From NCBI GenBank assembly GCA_033977485.1, contig CM066990.1, positions 14,574,001-14,638,000 on the forward strand: 64,000 nucleotides of DNA, in the 5' to 3' direction. The notes under the pieces are model-generated. The model ran no database searches and was not told the origin of the DNA. It was given only the letters and a program-made list of their open reading frames with translations. The position numbers and the translations under genes were made by a program. Position 1 is the stretch's first letter, and each line of letters starts with the position of its first letter. This DNA comes from Hydrangea macrophylla. Taxonomy: Eukaryota; Streptophyta; Magnoliopsida; Cornales; Hydrangeaceae. Of this stretch, positions 1 through 11,132 are shown in pieces.

Positions 1-347
1 TATTCACCGTCAAAGAAATGCCATTGATCAGTTGAAACTTGACAATGGGAAATGGACAGATGATCAACAACGTATTAGTGAGGCCTTCATTGAACGATTC
101 CAAACCACTTTCAGCTCTTCAAAGCCAGATTTTCCTCCGGATCTAGAATATCTGACAAGTAAAATCATCTCTTCTGAGGACAACATTGCTCTCTCCAACA
201 TTCCAACAGAAGCAGAAATTAAGGGGGCCATGTTCCAAATCGGTGATACAAAGGCCCCGGGCCCAGATGGTATGTCCACGATTTTCTATAAAACCTTTTG
301 GAATATAGTTAAGTTTGATGTGATTCCCACTGTCCAGAGCTTCTTTC

Positions 348-363
348 GGGGGGGGGGGGGGGG
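348..363 (+). repeat. G16 homopolymer inside LINE reverse transcriptase
   Basis: Sixteen consecutive G bases lie within the coding frame and encode a run of glycines between SFFR and FLRK, where LINE reverse transcriptases normally have a short hydrophilic segment. The frame is kept across it. It may be a real expansion or a sequencing or assembly error, since long G runs are hard to read. Confidence 0.9.
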
Positions 364-1414
364 TTTCCTCCGCAAAAATCTTAATCACACAAATTTAGCT
401 CTCATTCCAAAAGTGGACAGCCCCATTTGCAGAAACTATTTTAGACCTATAAGCTTGTGTAATGTCATCTATAAAGTTATTTCCAAAATTTTGGCCAATC
501 GTTTAAAACCTTTCCTTGATAAAATTATTTCTCCTATGCAATCGGCTTTTGTTCCTGGTAGAGTGATTCATAAGAATAGTATTATTGCTCAAGAGATCAT
601 TCACTCTATGAAAAAAAAAGGAAAAAGGAGGTGCTATGGCAATCAAATTTGATATGGAAAAAGCCTATGATCGCATTGAGTGGTCTTTTCTGCTATATGC
701 TGTTAAATGTTTCATATTTTCTGAGAAATGGTGTAACTGGATAAACCAATGTATTTCCAATGCATCCTTCTCTATTCTTATTAATAGTCACCCAACAGGT
801 TATTTCAAACCTGAAAGGAGACTTAGACAGGGGGACCCCATCTCCCCCTTTTTGTTCATCTTATGCTTTGTCTTCAAAGAGAATCCGATCTGGGAACATC
901 TATGGCATCAAAGCTGCAAGGAACTGCCACTCAATCAACTACCTTCTATTTGCCGATCACCTTATCATTTTTGGTCGTGCTAAGCCCGATGAAGCCAAGA
1001 ACATTCTGGACTGCATTAATAAATATGGGAGCTGGTCAGGGCAGAAAATCAACCGGGCCAAATCCAAAATCATCCTTAGCAAGAATGTTTGCCCAGATGA
1101 TGCCCAATCCATCAGAAGAGAGACATGCCTTAAACATATTCCCATCAATGGGAAGTATCTTGGTTAACCAATGGAAACTTCGGGATCCAAAAAACAGAAT
1201 TTCATGGAAATTCTTAAGAAAGTCCAATACAGACTCCAAGGATGGAAGGCAGTGACTCTTTCTCAAGCAGCAAGGACAACGTTGGTTAGAACAGTGGCGT
1301 TGGCTATCCCTATTTACACTATATCCATTTTTGCCTTGCCCATTGATTTGTGTACTTCCTTCGACAAGGTCATCTGTAATTTCTGGTGAGGACATCCAAA
1401 TGATGAGAAAAAGA

Positions 1415-1419
1415 GGCTC
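1415..1419 (+). repeat. Left target-site duplication of solo LTR A (GGCTC)
   Basis: GGCTC directly precedes the TG of the LTR and is repeated at 46109-46113 directly after its terminal CA. Removing everything between restores the LINE protein. Confidence 0.95.
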
Positions 1420-1691
1420 TGTAACAACACTAATTTTCTAAGTGGTTTTAGTAATTTTTATATTATAATTTTCAAGTATTTGACATTAACTATATGTATG
1501 CATATTAGTGATACCTAATAAAAATGTTGAAGTAGCGTGTACGGTCGTTAGTATGTTAAGTAGCGTGCTTAACATAGAAATTTAGTGCCCGGGTCATGGG
1601 TACCCATTGGGCAAATCATTTGTCACTTTAGAATGCATTTTCGGGCCCATATAAAGCCTTTTCTGAGGCCCTTAAACAAAAAATAGGATTT
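1420..1691 (+). mobile_element. Solo LTR A, 5' segment
   Basis: The first 272 bp of a chromovirus-type LTR. It begins TGTAACAACAC and its other part (43490-46108) ends GGGGTGTGACA, the terminal pattern seen in the Tekay-type elements of this window. A TATA-like TATAAAG lies at 1650-1656. Element B inserted at 1691/1692, about 35 bases past that box, near the expected transcription start. With both parts joined the LTR is about 2.89 kb. No internal domain or second LTR belongs to it, so it is a solo LTR, the usual product of recombination between two LTRs of one element. Confidence is high for the boundaries and moderate for the lineage. Confidence 0.88.
1650..1656 (+). promoter_or_regulatory. 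TATA-like box of solo LTR A
   Basis: TATAAAG, 230 bp into the LTR. The insertion of element B lies about 35 bases downstream and would have cut off any transcript. Confidence 0.4.
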
Positions 1692-1862
1692 TGTAGACAT
1701 CCCGATTTTGACCAAACGTCAAATTAAGGAGAGTGGTATCTCCATATCCGATGATGACAATGTCCGAACTTATCTAGGACTTCCAAAGATGATTCAAGCT
1801 CTTCGAAAGACTCCCCAACCCAAAACAAAAAGGAAAAAGGAAGGAAAAGGAAAAGAATAAGC

Positions 1863-2115
1863 AGAACGGCACTCAAGCCTTTCCGTGGCAGTCACGGGCT
1901 GCCGTTGTGACTGCCGGACGGCATTCGGTGATTGCCACGAATTTCATCACGTGCCGCAAAAATAATGAATTTTACTAAAAAACGGCAGTCCCTGGAGTTG
2001 TCTGCGGCATTCAGGGAATGCCGTTTCGACAGTCAGTGAATGCCACGCCGGCATTCACTGAATTCCGATGCGGCATTTACTGAGTGCCGCTTCCATCTCC
2101 GGTGAGTGCCGCATT
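1863..2115 (+). repeat. GGCA/TGCC palindrome cluster in U3 of B's 5' LTR
   Basis: Several short inverted repeats of the form CGGCA(N)TGCCG lie in about 250 bp. Examples are CGGCATTCAGGGAATGCCG near 2005 and GCGGCATTTACTGAGTGCCG near 2080. The cluster ends about 110 bp before the TATA box. It is present, slightly decayed, in the 3' LTR (32566-32825), and a related cluster lies upstream of the antisense gene at 26395-26525. Confidence 0.85.
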
Positions 2116-2221
2116 TTTGTAACAGATAGCTATAAGATAGCACGTTTTGTACTATCAAAAGGACACCTGAATTAGGGTTTTTTAGTCCTGAAATAACTAA
2201 AATACCCCTCTAAAAATTATC

Positions 2222-2230
2222 TATAAATAG
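2222..2230 (+). promoter_or_regulatory. TATA box of element B 5' LTR
   Basis: TATAAATAG, conserved in the 3' LTR at 32933-32941, sits just after an AT-rich stretch and after the hairpin cluster. It is the likely core promoter of the genomic RNA. Confidence 0.7.
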
Positions 2231-4302
2231 AGGATGAATATTCACTTGTAGGGGAGATTTTTCTTTGCATCTATAGGTTGTATAAGTGTTTTTCTTGCCT
2301 TAATTTTCATAGTTAGGAGTGAGTTTAGAATAGTTTAAAAGAAAGATTTGTGTGAATTAGTGTAGAAGAGCTTGATTAGTCTTTGGAAGTCCTCCAAAAT
2401 CACCAAGTTGAGGATACTTTAGAGGTAAACTCTAGCATAATTAGTCTTTGTCCAAATTTAATTATAGTATGCATTGAGTTACTTTAATTTCCTTTTTCTT
2501 ATTTTTGTGTTCATACCTTGGATTCATAAGACTTTCAATGTCTTACTTGAATCTCTTGGTTTGAAATCCCTAAATCTCCTTGTAATCTTGTGGTTCATAA
2601 GGGGACTAAGGTTGATACTAGAATATTTAGCATAATGGACTTAAACCTATCTTCATGGTTTGAGGTTTATTATGATTAAGCTTTATGAAGTTCTTCTATA
2701 CTTCTTTGAAATTTATAAACATGAATATATTTAGTCTCCAATGACCACCAAATGGTAGGAGAATTAGCTTTAGACAAGCCCAATTCCATGGCTTACTTGT
2801 CTAAGTTGATAGGATTGAAGTAAATTAACCCAATGAGCAGTGAGTTCACAATCTGTTTTTGATCATAGATTTTTAGCCAAACATCGAACCGTTGGAATGG
2901 AATGAAACCAATGGGAAAGTGTTTATAACTTAAAGTTCTACCACTGTAATTGTTTTTAAGGTAGTTTTATGCTTTGGGTGGTTTGATCAAGGGTTCTGTG
3001 GAACAACCATAATCTGTCCAGAGTTTCAGAATAGTAATACTCTTTTGAAATAAGCTAATCAGAACCTTAATCAAGCACTTGTGACCCAAAATAAATTTTT
3101 ATAAGTATATTAATGTGTTAGGAAGCTACCCTAAAAAAAACAAAGCATTTATGATTTTTTTACTATTTTTAGAAAATCGTACAAGAACTCTGGACAGAAG
3201 GTTGAAGAATCCTGAGTGACGTCTGGTTTTTGTCTAATTCCCGGAGATCTAACCGTTGAAACTTTGATTTCTTTTTTGGGTTAAAAACTAGACACACAGA
3301 GGCATCTTGTTTCCAAAATTCACCTAGATCAAACCACGGGAGCCATGCTTTTTATTTCTTTGAAGTTCTGATCTGCTCTCAGCAATTTCCAGAATTCTGT
3401 AATAATTTTGATCAATCTTATAAACAATGGCTTAGATGATATTTTCATGAGTCAAGGTTCAAACCATGTTTCAATAACGATTAGTTAAGCTTGAACTTAA
3501 AGTTTAAAGTGACCTAGATCAATAAGTATTTCAATACTTCTTGTCGCTTATGTTTACATTCATCCATGTGACTCGACATTTATAGTTAGGATTCGTTTGC
3601 TTTAGGTTAATTACATTTGATAGATTTAGGTTAAAGGCTTAGGATCACTATTCAAATTTTACGTGCTATATATCATGTGGACTAACCCTTGTTTTATAGC
3701 GCTGATGAGGTATGACTTTTCGACTCTCCTTTAGTTTAACTTTTCTTTGATTCTATCGATTTTATGACTTCATGCGCGACACATTAGAATTAGGATCTTG
3801 CCTTATATGAATACATGTGATTAGAGACTCTTTTCTAGGATTTTCTTCCATTTGTATGCGTTGCACGTTTAATATCGCTGCTGGATCCCGGGTTAGTTCT
3901 CTTGTTCCCTATTGCATATCATATTGCTTGCTACTCGAATTATGTGATTTTTGAATGATATGTTATCACTTGTATTCTTACACCCTTTAGACATGCTTTT
4001 GTAATGTATATTTATACATATGTATTAGTTGAGGGCACATTAAATTAATCATTCGATTAAAAGGATGTTAAGTAGAGGCCTATTGCGAGAAAGGATGAAA
4101 AGGGGTGTTTTAGTCCGATGGACTCCTTCCCTTCTCATTCCATAATCCTCGGACCTAATAAATCTTTGGTTTCGCAAAAGATCAGTTTTCTTGTGAAATG
4201 GTTTCTTAATTTTTCCTTTTAAAAATTAAGTGGCGACTCACTTGTTTTGAATTTGAAATTTTTAAAAGCTGTGGATAAAAGAAAACTACGATATCCACAA
4301 TC

Positions 4303-4320
4303 TGGCAACTCTGCTGTGGA
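4303..4320 (+). promoter_or_regulatory. Primer-binding site of element B
   Basis: TGGCAACTCTGCTGTGGA begins three bases after the LTR end and continues into ATCGAACC, the complement of a tRNA T-arm (GGTTCGAT). The position and the TGG start fit a tRNA primer site. Ogre elements are recalled to use a tRNA-Arg type primer, but the exact tRNA was not checked. Confidence 0.75.
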
Positions 4321-5626
4321 TCGAACCTAGAATCTCTGGTTTCGTAGACCAAGAATTTCTGATTTTGGGTTCACTCGAGGATTAGATTTGAAAACATCCT
4401 CTTAATCAAATTAATTAATCTTTGTGTGCCTGTTGCATTTCACTTGCATGTCCAACCAGTCGATTACACTGAACTATGACCTTGGAGACTCGGGGCAACC
4501 CAGTCGGTCAAGTTATCATGGGACTGTGTGATCACCCTTGATCTCGTACCATGTATTGGTATATGAAGCATCCTATCGGGTGTGTGTCAAGGGTCCCTTG
4601 TTGACCAAAACCCAGCTTTTGCATAGTAGCTTCCATAGAACCTTTCAAATCTTAGGAAATCAATTCTTGATTAGGATTTTATGCTAGGAAGTTTTGTATG
4701 CCTGAAAGGGATTACTTGAGATGATGACGATGCTTGCTTGATGAAAGATATGTAACCCTTTAATCACTTTTGAGCAAATCCTCTTCATGCCCTCTGACAT
4801 TTGAGAATATGCCGAATCTTGATTATATGATTACATCTCTTATATCATGTTTAGCTAAGCATCATTGACCTTGTATGTATCCGAATTCGTGGAAAGTACG
4901 GTGATAATCCGATTGTGTGATCCTTCTACCTGAAGAATTTTAAATCCATCTTTGAAAGCAAACGGAAATCTGTCATCTTTAATCCAAAGTTTTCAATCGC
5001 TTTTTTTTAAAAAAAAAAAATTTTGGAGTTCACTTTTTGATTAAAGCTCCAAATTGACCTCTGTTAAAGTATATTTTCACATGATCATCTTCTAAGGAAA
5101 AATGAAAAATCCAAAATTTTTGGAATTGAAGAAATGCTCTTCAAATGAATTTCAAAGCAAAATTTCAATCCAATCATCTTTATTGAGAAATATTTGCACG
5201 TCTTCATAAGATCATTGAGAATCGTTTTTGAAAAAAAAAATGCTTTTCAAATAAATTTCAAAAATTTTCGAATATCTGACCTTTGAAAGGGTAGTGAAGA
5301 TCACAATGAAAGGAGCAGTTGGCACACTTGACATGAGTGAGGATCTTATGTGCTTATGTGCTTTATGTGTTAGGATTTAGGATTTTCCTTTCTTTGGCAT
5401 ATAGAGTAGGCACACACACACACACTCACATACATTGCATCCGTGTGACATATAAAAGAAAAGGCTTTTCCAAATGTCTTTATGTAACAAGAGTAAGCAA
5501 ATAAAAAGTTTTTTAAAAAAGAAATTTTTTTAAAAATTTGTTGTAGGGGCGAAAATAGCATCAAAATCAAATCAAGCCTGGTTTAGGGATCCCACGGCGA
5601 GGCTGGTAAGAAGAGAAGACGTTGAC
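4321..5626 (+). other. Element B 5' leader, non-coding
   Basis: About 1.3 kb between primer-binding site and gag. It holds A- and T-runs (near 5000-5022 and 5228-5240) and a short CA microsatellite (about 5411-5427). No reading frame with family resemblance was seen on either strand. Confidence 0.7.
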
Positions 5627-6872
5627 ATGGCAGAAGAAAGGAACAACGAGGAAATAGCCGGGTTAAGAACACTGGTAGAACAACAAGCGGAGCAAATGAG
5701 GGGGCAAGCCGAAAATATGAACCGTATGATGGGAATGATAGAAGAACTGAATCGCCGACCACTGTCTGTAGTTTCGCCAACTGTGGACCTGTCTCATGGG
5801 GGAGAGGGAGATTGGTTTGATGATCAGGAGGCGTACTGGGCTGATGCGCTACAGGCCAACTGGGAAAGGGAGAAAGCTGAGAAAGAGAAGCTACTGACCG
5901 AGAAAATAGAGAAGTTGGAAAGGGTGATGCGCAAAGCTCAGGGAGTTGATACCTATCTGATGGAACTAGAAGGGTTGTATGACGGAGTACGTGAGACACT
6001 GCCTGTCGGGTTTAAGATGCCAATTTTTGACAAGTTTGATGGAACCAAGAATCCTCGTAGCCATGTAAGAATGTGTATTAGAGCTTTCCAATCGAGTGAG
6101 CTGAGCACAACCATGATGGCTGTCTTATTCCAACAGACTTTAACCGGAGCTGCTTTATCCTGGTATTTTACTCTCGAACCAAGCAAAACCAGGGTTTGGG
6201 AAGAAGTGATCAAAGCATTTGTGGCACAGTATAAGTACAATCAAGATTTGGATATCACTGTCCGAGATTTGGAGACCACTAGGCAAGGGAACAAAGAATC
6301 ATTTGCCGAATAACTGAGCAGATGGAGGGGAAAAGCAGCTAAAATGGTGCAAAGGCCGTCTGAGAAGGACCAGATCCGAATGCTGATGAAGAATCTACAG
6401 CCAGTGTATCAAGAAAAGATGAGGTTTTAGTTAATCAACACCTTCACTAAGGTTTTCGATGTCGGAACAAGGATAGAGGATGCAATCCAAGAGGGGGGTA
6501 ATTAAGAAAGAGGAGCAACCAAACTGGTATAGGAGGCCAAACTATGGGTCCAACGGGGGAGGGGACAAAGCACCAAGGAAGTTCTCAGATCTGGGAGTGT
6601 CACTATCGACTGCCCTCGATAGACTATTAGCAAAAGGGCTTCTCCGTCAGTTGGAACCTCGACCTCTACCAAGTCCGCTTCCACTAAGTTTTCAAGGGGA
6701 CCTCTTTTGCAAATTTCACCAGCAGAAGGGTCACTCAACGGATAGGTGTATGAGATTAAGGCACGAAATCCAGGACCTCATCGATAACAAGGTAATTTTA
6801 GAACCACCTACCAAAGCTCCAAACGTTACTAGAAATCCGCTTCCGAATCATCAAGCTGTGCCACCAACGTAG
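5627..6872 (+). pseudogene. Element B gag
   Basis: Capsid/nucleocapsid polyprotein of a Tat/Ogre-type element, which would package the RNA into cytoplasmic particles. The clean part is 228 aa from ATG 5627: an N-terminal charged coiled-coil-like region (residues about 1-115), then the gag core (about residues 130-228: PIFDKFDGTKNPRSHV, LTGAALSWYFTLEP, W-EEVIKAFVAQYK). Stops follow in the same frame at 6311 (TAA), 6428 (TAG) and 6501 (TAA). The tail continues in another frame (6480-6872) with one zinc-knuckle-like motif, CKFHQQKGHSTDRC. The upstream frame is open for a few codons, so the true start could lie slightly earlier. Not functional. Confidence 0.85.
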
Positions 6873-7464
6873 GGCCTTTATCTCTTGGAGATAGAAGAAG
6901 CAACCTTCGATCCGTCTAGGCTAATCACTAAGGCTGGGACACTAAGAAAGCCATACCAGCTGACGAAGGATTCGACAATCTGTACTTTAGAGGGTCGGCT
7001 AGAGAAAAGTAAAATAGAACAGTCAGACTGGTGGGTTCAAGGGAGTGACAGTCGAGATGTGAGCTAGGTAGAAGACGATCTTTGGTACGAGAGCGACAAA
7101 GAAACAGAGATGGTGGAGGATACTTTGAAAGTTGATTAAGAAGTTGACAATCTGTGGGCAAGGGAAGAAGTCAGTCATTTAACTCGGTCGGGCAGACACT
7201 TTAAATCGCATGAGCTAGAGGAAGATCATCCGGGAAGAGAATTGGACAAGGGAAAAGGGAAAATGAACGAAGAAGAGGAAGAAGACAGTGTTCTAAAGCA
7301 GATAAAGAAAACTCAGGCCAATATCACCATTTAGGGGTTACTGATATAATCAAAACGCCACAGGCAGGCAGTGTTGGACGCCTTAAACCAATCTGATGTT
7401 CCAATCAACACAGCACTGGAAGATATCGTGGGAATGATTGGCAGAATCCCGACGTTGGCTATTA
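6873..7464 (+). pseudogene. Element B gag-protease linker, degraded
   Basis: Acidic, lysine-rich coding-like sequence in several broken frames (for example 6885-7067) between the zinc knuckle and the protease. It is the expected linker of the gag-pro polyprotein. No domain was recognised. Confidence 0.55.
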
Positions 7465-8280
7465 CCTTTTCTTAATATGACATACCCCCCAGAGGACCCA
7501 TTCACAACAAGCCGTTGTACGTCACTGTCGAATGTTTGGGGAACACCGTACCCACTTATCTCATTGACAACGGGTCTGCTCTGAATATGCCCCTTCTGAA
7601 CAGCCAAACGGATGGGCTTAGATGAATCGTCCTTCGTGCCATCCCAGCAAAAGGTCAGGGCGTATGACAACACTCAAAGAACGGTCATGGACATCATCTT
7701 TCTTAACCTCGTTATTGGACCAGTGGATAAAGAAGCTGAATTCGAAATCATTGATATCCCCGCCTCCTTTAATCTACTGCTAGGGAGGCCATGGTTGGAT
7801 AGCTTGGGTGCCATACCGTCCACCATCCATCAAAAGGTCAAATGTGTTTGGAAGAACAAAGTCTGCGACATCCTCGGGGACAGCTGGGTTCGTTCGTCTG
7901 AAGCTTTTTCAAGCGCACCGGTTCTAGAATTACAGCTACGAGAAGAAGAAGCAGACATGGGAGGGTTCGAGTTTGTCGGCATGATTGAGGAGGAAAAGCC
8001 AAAAGAATTCTTACCACTTTACTTTGACGAATACACGAGCCCGTTGGTCGCAGGGATCATGAAGAAAATGGGTTTCTTTCCAGGTTTGGGTTGGGAAAGA
8101 ACCACCAGGGCCTGCCGGAGTTTCTAAAAATCCCTACTCGAACTCACACTCACGGTCTGGGGTACCAACTATCCAAGAAAGGGCAAAAAGAAAAGAAGAA
8201 GGCCATCGATGCGCCATTAGACCCTTACCTAAAGACGCTCAACGGATATTTTGATAAAGCAAGTAGAAGATTTCCCCTTT
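7465..8280 (+). pseudogene. Element B aspartic protease with G-patch-like segment
   Basis: Retroviral-type protease that would process the polyprotein. The active-site region reads LIDNGSALN (7561-7587), DNGS in place of the common DTGS, which I recall as usual for this clade. Downstream in the frame 7612-8127 come VRAYDNTQRTVMDIIF and the flap and core region FNLLLGRPWLDSLGAIPSTIHQKVK (written with a break: FNLLLGRPWL then DSLGAIPSTI). A glycine-rich G-patch-like stretch follows, KKMGFFPGLG then, after a shift near 8090, GKNHQGLPEFLKI. The frame runs into the E1 insertion at 8280. The next residues of the same protein appear at 18702. Inactive because of several breaks. Confidence 0.8.
8276..8280 (+). 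repeat. Left target-site duplication of element E1 (CCTTT)
   Basis: CCTTT here and at 18702-18706, exactly flanking TG...CA of E1. Removing E1 restores B's reading from RRFPF into CSFPEPWVD. Confidence 0.93.
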
Positions 8281-8975
8281 TGTCACGCCCCGGAGTAGCA
8301 AAATAGGGAAAAATTAATTTCCATTTTTGGACCCGAAAGAACGTGTCAAGTGAAGTCACATAATTTTCCACACAAAAACTTAAACATTTAAAACATAATC
8401 CAATACATCTGGAAAATGAAGGTATAACCTTACTAAGTTCAAATAGTCAGAACCGTTACAATATCAGAGTCAGATCCATAGGATCACAACAGGTCTGGAG
8501 ACAACATATGCCCAAGTACCCGTTACAAAAGTCTACAGCAATAACAGAAACATAAACTAGACTATGACAGTCTTCAGTCCTCAGCTGGCGTAAGGATCAG
8601 CATCAGCATAAAACTCTCCTCCAGTGTAACCGTCATGTATGGGGTCACCCACCACATATCCCTCATCAGGGTAGTAGTTATCGTCATAGGCTCCGTCACA
8701 TGTATAGTCAAACGTTTGCATACCTAGACGTGAAATATCCAGGGCATAGCCATCAGCTTACAAGGCCAAGTAATAGGTACTCTGAACATAGTTAAAATTG
8801 ATTACATCATTAGCATTAAGTATTTTTAACATATGTATCAACTCATAATAGTATATATCATTTCTCAATTGTTCTCATCTCTTAATACATCTCTGACTCC
8901 AAAACATAACGCATTGAGCTATGCCAACTCATCTATCAACATATCCATGCTCTGTACTTAGCATCTCATAGTCTA

Positions 8976-9440
8976 CAACCCTCTGATTCACCGCCATTTA
9001 CAGAGGTGAAGCTTGTCCCTCACCGCAAGTCATGAATCAGTCCGATGTGATTGTCTGAAACACTTTCCAAAACACAATACATCACTGTATCGACATATTA
9101 ATGCTCTCGCCCCATAGTCTAACAAACATCTGGTTCACCGCCATTTACAGAGGTGAAAACCTGTCCCTCACCACAAGTCATGAACTAGTCCGATGTTGAC
9201 TGTCTGAAGTAAAACACAATATATCTCACTATGCCACGACTGACACATTTTGATAACAAAACCTCCGTTTCACCGCTATTCAGAGGGTATACCTTCCCTC
9301 CCCGCACGACGTGAACACGGTCCAATTGTTAACCTAACCCACATCACCTAGTCAACAACCCTCTGGTTTACCGCTATTTATAGAGGTGAAACTTGTCCCT
9401 CACCGCAAGTCATAAACCAGTCCGATGTGACTGTCGGTCA
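8976..9440 (-). repeat. Four-copy interspersed repeat in E1 LTR
   Basis: Copies begin near 8976, 9121, 9261 and 9356. Each contains a short inverted repeat CACCGC...GAGGTGAA or similar and a tail TCACCGCAAGTCATGAA...CAGTCCGATGTGA. The same block recurs in the other LTR at about 16655-17120. It probably lies in U5 or the R region of the LTR. Confidence 0.8.
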
Positions 9441-10498
9441 TGCTGACCCAAATCCCAATACTAAAACAAACCCACGACTTTCCCATGTGGCTACCTAACA
9501 TAAATAGAATAACTGACCATCAAAACCCAAACCAAACTTGGTTTAACACGTATACGTTCCTCACTTAATAATTAACTCAAAGGTACAACAGCTTAAGCCC
9601 TTTACTTCTCATAGTTTACATTAGCAATCATCACGTTATTCTCTTTATTAATGCAGTTCAATCATCATAAAAGGTTTGGAATAATAAGATAACATCATTA
9701 TAAACTTGGTATAACAACATTGTAAATATCATCATAGCATGAATCAAACATTGTTATCACATAAATGCATTCAAATCAAAACTAGAATGAAATATTAGAC
9801 ATCGTGCATGATTCTAGTAAAAATAGGGCATAGGGGTATTTTGGTCATTTTCTAGTTTATAAGTCATGATCTGAAAATGTAAAAGTTACGTGAGATCAAA
9901 TAAATAAGTATTCATGTTGTAGGTTAAGATTTTTCAATCCCCGTTAAGAAAATATCTTGATTTCAGTCGACTTAAGTGAAAATAGGTCACAAGGGTATTT
10001 TGGTCATTTTTCAGTTTTGTAAGTCCACAACTGAATTTATAAAAGTTCTGTGAGATTAAATAAATAAGTATTCATGTTGGAAGTCAAGAGTTTTCGATCC
10101 TCATTAAGAATCCATCTCGATTCTAGCCGTATTTGAAAATACCACTTTATCGTATTTATACCGTATTTGAAAAACCAGAATACTTTATTTATACTATATC
10201 ATAATACTGTATTCATACCATATTATACTATATTAGAATACCATATTTATACCGTATTATACTATATCAGAATACCGCATTTATATGTATAACAAATATA
10301 AATACGTAATATAATACGTATACATACCACATAATTAATATACATCATAATTATAATCATAATCATATGTGCATAACAAAGTGTAATATAAATAGCTGAG
10401 TAGTTTGGAGACTCACCTAAATTCGCAGAATAATAATGCCGAGAAAACCCGAAGAAAACCCGAAGAATCTTCGAATATAAAATTCAGGCTTCAAATAG

Positions 10499-10657
10499 TG
10501 TTCTTGGTGTTCTTGGTGTACTAGGTGTGTTCTTGGTGTTCTGGGTGTACTAGGTGTGTTCTTGGTGTTCTGGGTATACTATGTGTGTTCTTGGTGTACT
10601 ATGTATGTTCTTGGTGTTCTATGTGTGTTCTTGGTGTTCTCGGTGTTCTATGTGTGT
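10499..10657 (-). repeat. TTCTTGGTG minisatellite in E1 3' LTR
   Basis: GT-rich minisatellite of variants of GTTCTTGGTGT and ACTAGGTGT, about 10-12 bp each. The corresponding array in the other LTR is 18180-18356 and differs slightly in length and variant order. Confidence 0.85.
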
Positions 10658-11132
10658 GAGATGAAGATATGTAAGCATTAGGATGAGTTCTCAACCTTAT
10701 AAGTCTAAGGATAAATGTAATGGAATGGTCCCATATATATAGGAACCAAGGAGGGACCTCACCTTGCAATTACCAAGAGTTAAAGGTTCAAAGGAAAATT
10801 ATTTCCTTAGGGCCATGTTTGGTTGGATGTGCAATAAAATCATAATTGGTCCAAATATACCAGATATTCACAAATCTGCTAAATTTCTGTTTCTAAAAAT
10901 TTTGAAAATTTATAATCGAGTTCTATAAATACTGAATATTATAATAACAACATAAAAATACTATTCATCTTGGGAAATAAACATTTAAAAATAGTGGGAT
11001 TACATCATCCACCACTAAATAAAGGATTTCGTCCCCGAAATCAGAGTTAAGTAGTGATAGAACAATACAACCGCAAAATTTTAAAGATTCAAGATACCAA
11101 AAACATAACCAAAATAAAATCCAAAACAACAC

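Larger units (their letters stand above)
1..1419 (+). pseudogene. LINE ORF2 fragment 1: reverse transcriptase, enters from left edge
   Basis: Left part of a plant L1-like LINE ORF2, open from base 2 and so truncated by the window. Reverse transcriptase landmarks appear in order: KAPGPDG (about 253-273), LIPK and RPISLCN (400-460), QSAFVPGR (540-561), FDMEKAYDRIEW (648-683), RQGDPISP (826-849) and the active-site region LLFADHLIIF (939-968), where the usual FADD reads FADH. The frame is broken by a shift in an A-rich run near 610-630, another near 860, and stops near 1165 and 1387 (TGG to TGA). The protein continues without loss at 46114 once the 44.7-kb insert is removed, because KKR at 1407-1415 joins LHLKAWDS. 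Function would have been target-primed reverse transcription. It is certainly inactive here. Confidence 0.93.
1692..4299 (+). repeat. Element B 5' LTR (2,608 bp)
   Basis: Starts TGTAGACATCC and ends CGATATCCACA. The same sequence, clearly diverged in places, recurs from 32392 and ends at 43484. U3 holds a hairpin-rich GGCA/TGCC cluster (1863-2115) followed by a TATA box (2222-2230). The remainder is AT-rich and carries no ORF of note. Confidence 0.93.
8281..11003 (-). repeat. E1 3' LTR (2,723 bp, left copy)
   Basis: On the plus strand it begins TGTCACGCCCC and ends GGGATTACA. It matches 15959-18701 nearly base for base. It contains a four-copy interspersed repeat (8976-9440), two copies of a roughly 155-bp unit with GGGTATTTTGGTCATTTT (about 9830-10130), a TATTA/TACCGTATT-rich tract (10140-10330) and a TTCTTGGTG minisatellite (10499-10657). 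The minus-strand TATA region is at about 10733-10741. Confidence 0.93.

Noticed and set aside
5583..5999. 138-aa minus-strand ORF opposite B's gag
   Set aside because: Shadow of the gag frame, with no family resemblance and no splice or promoter context.
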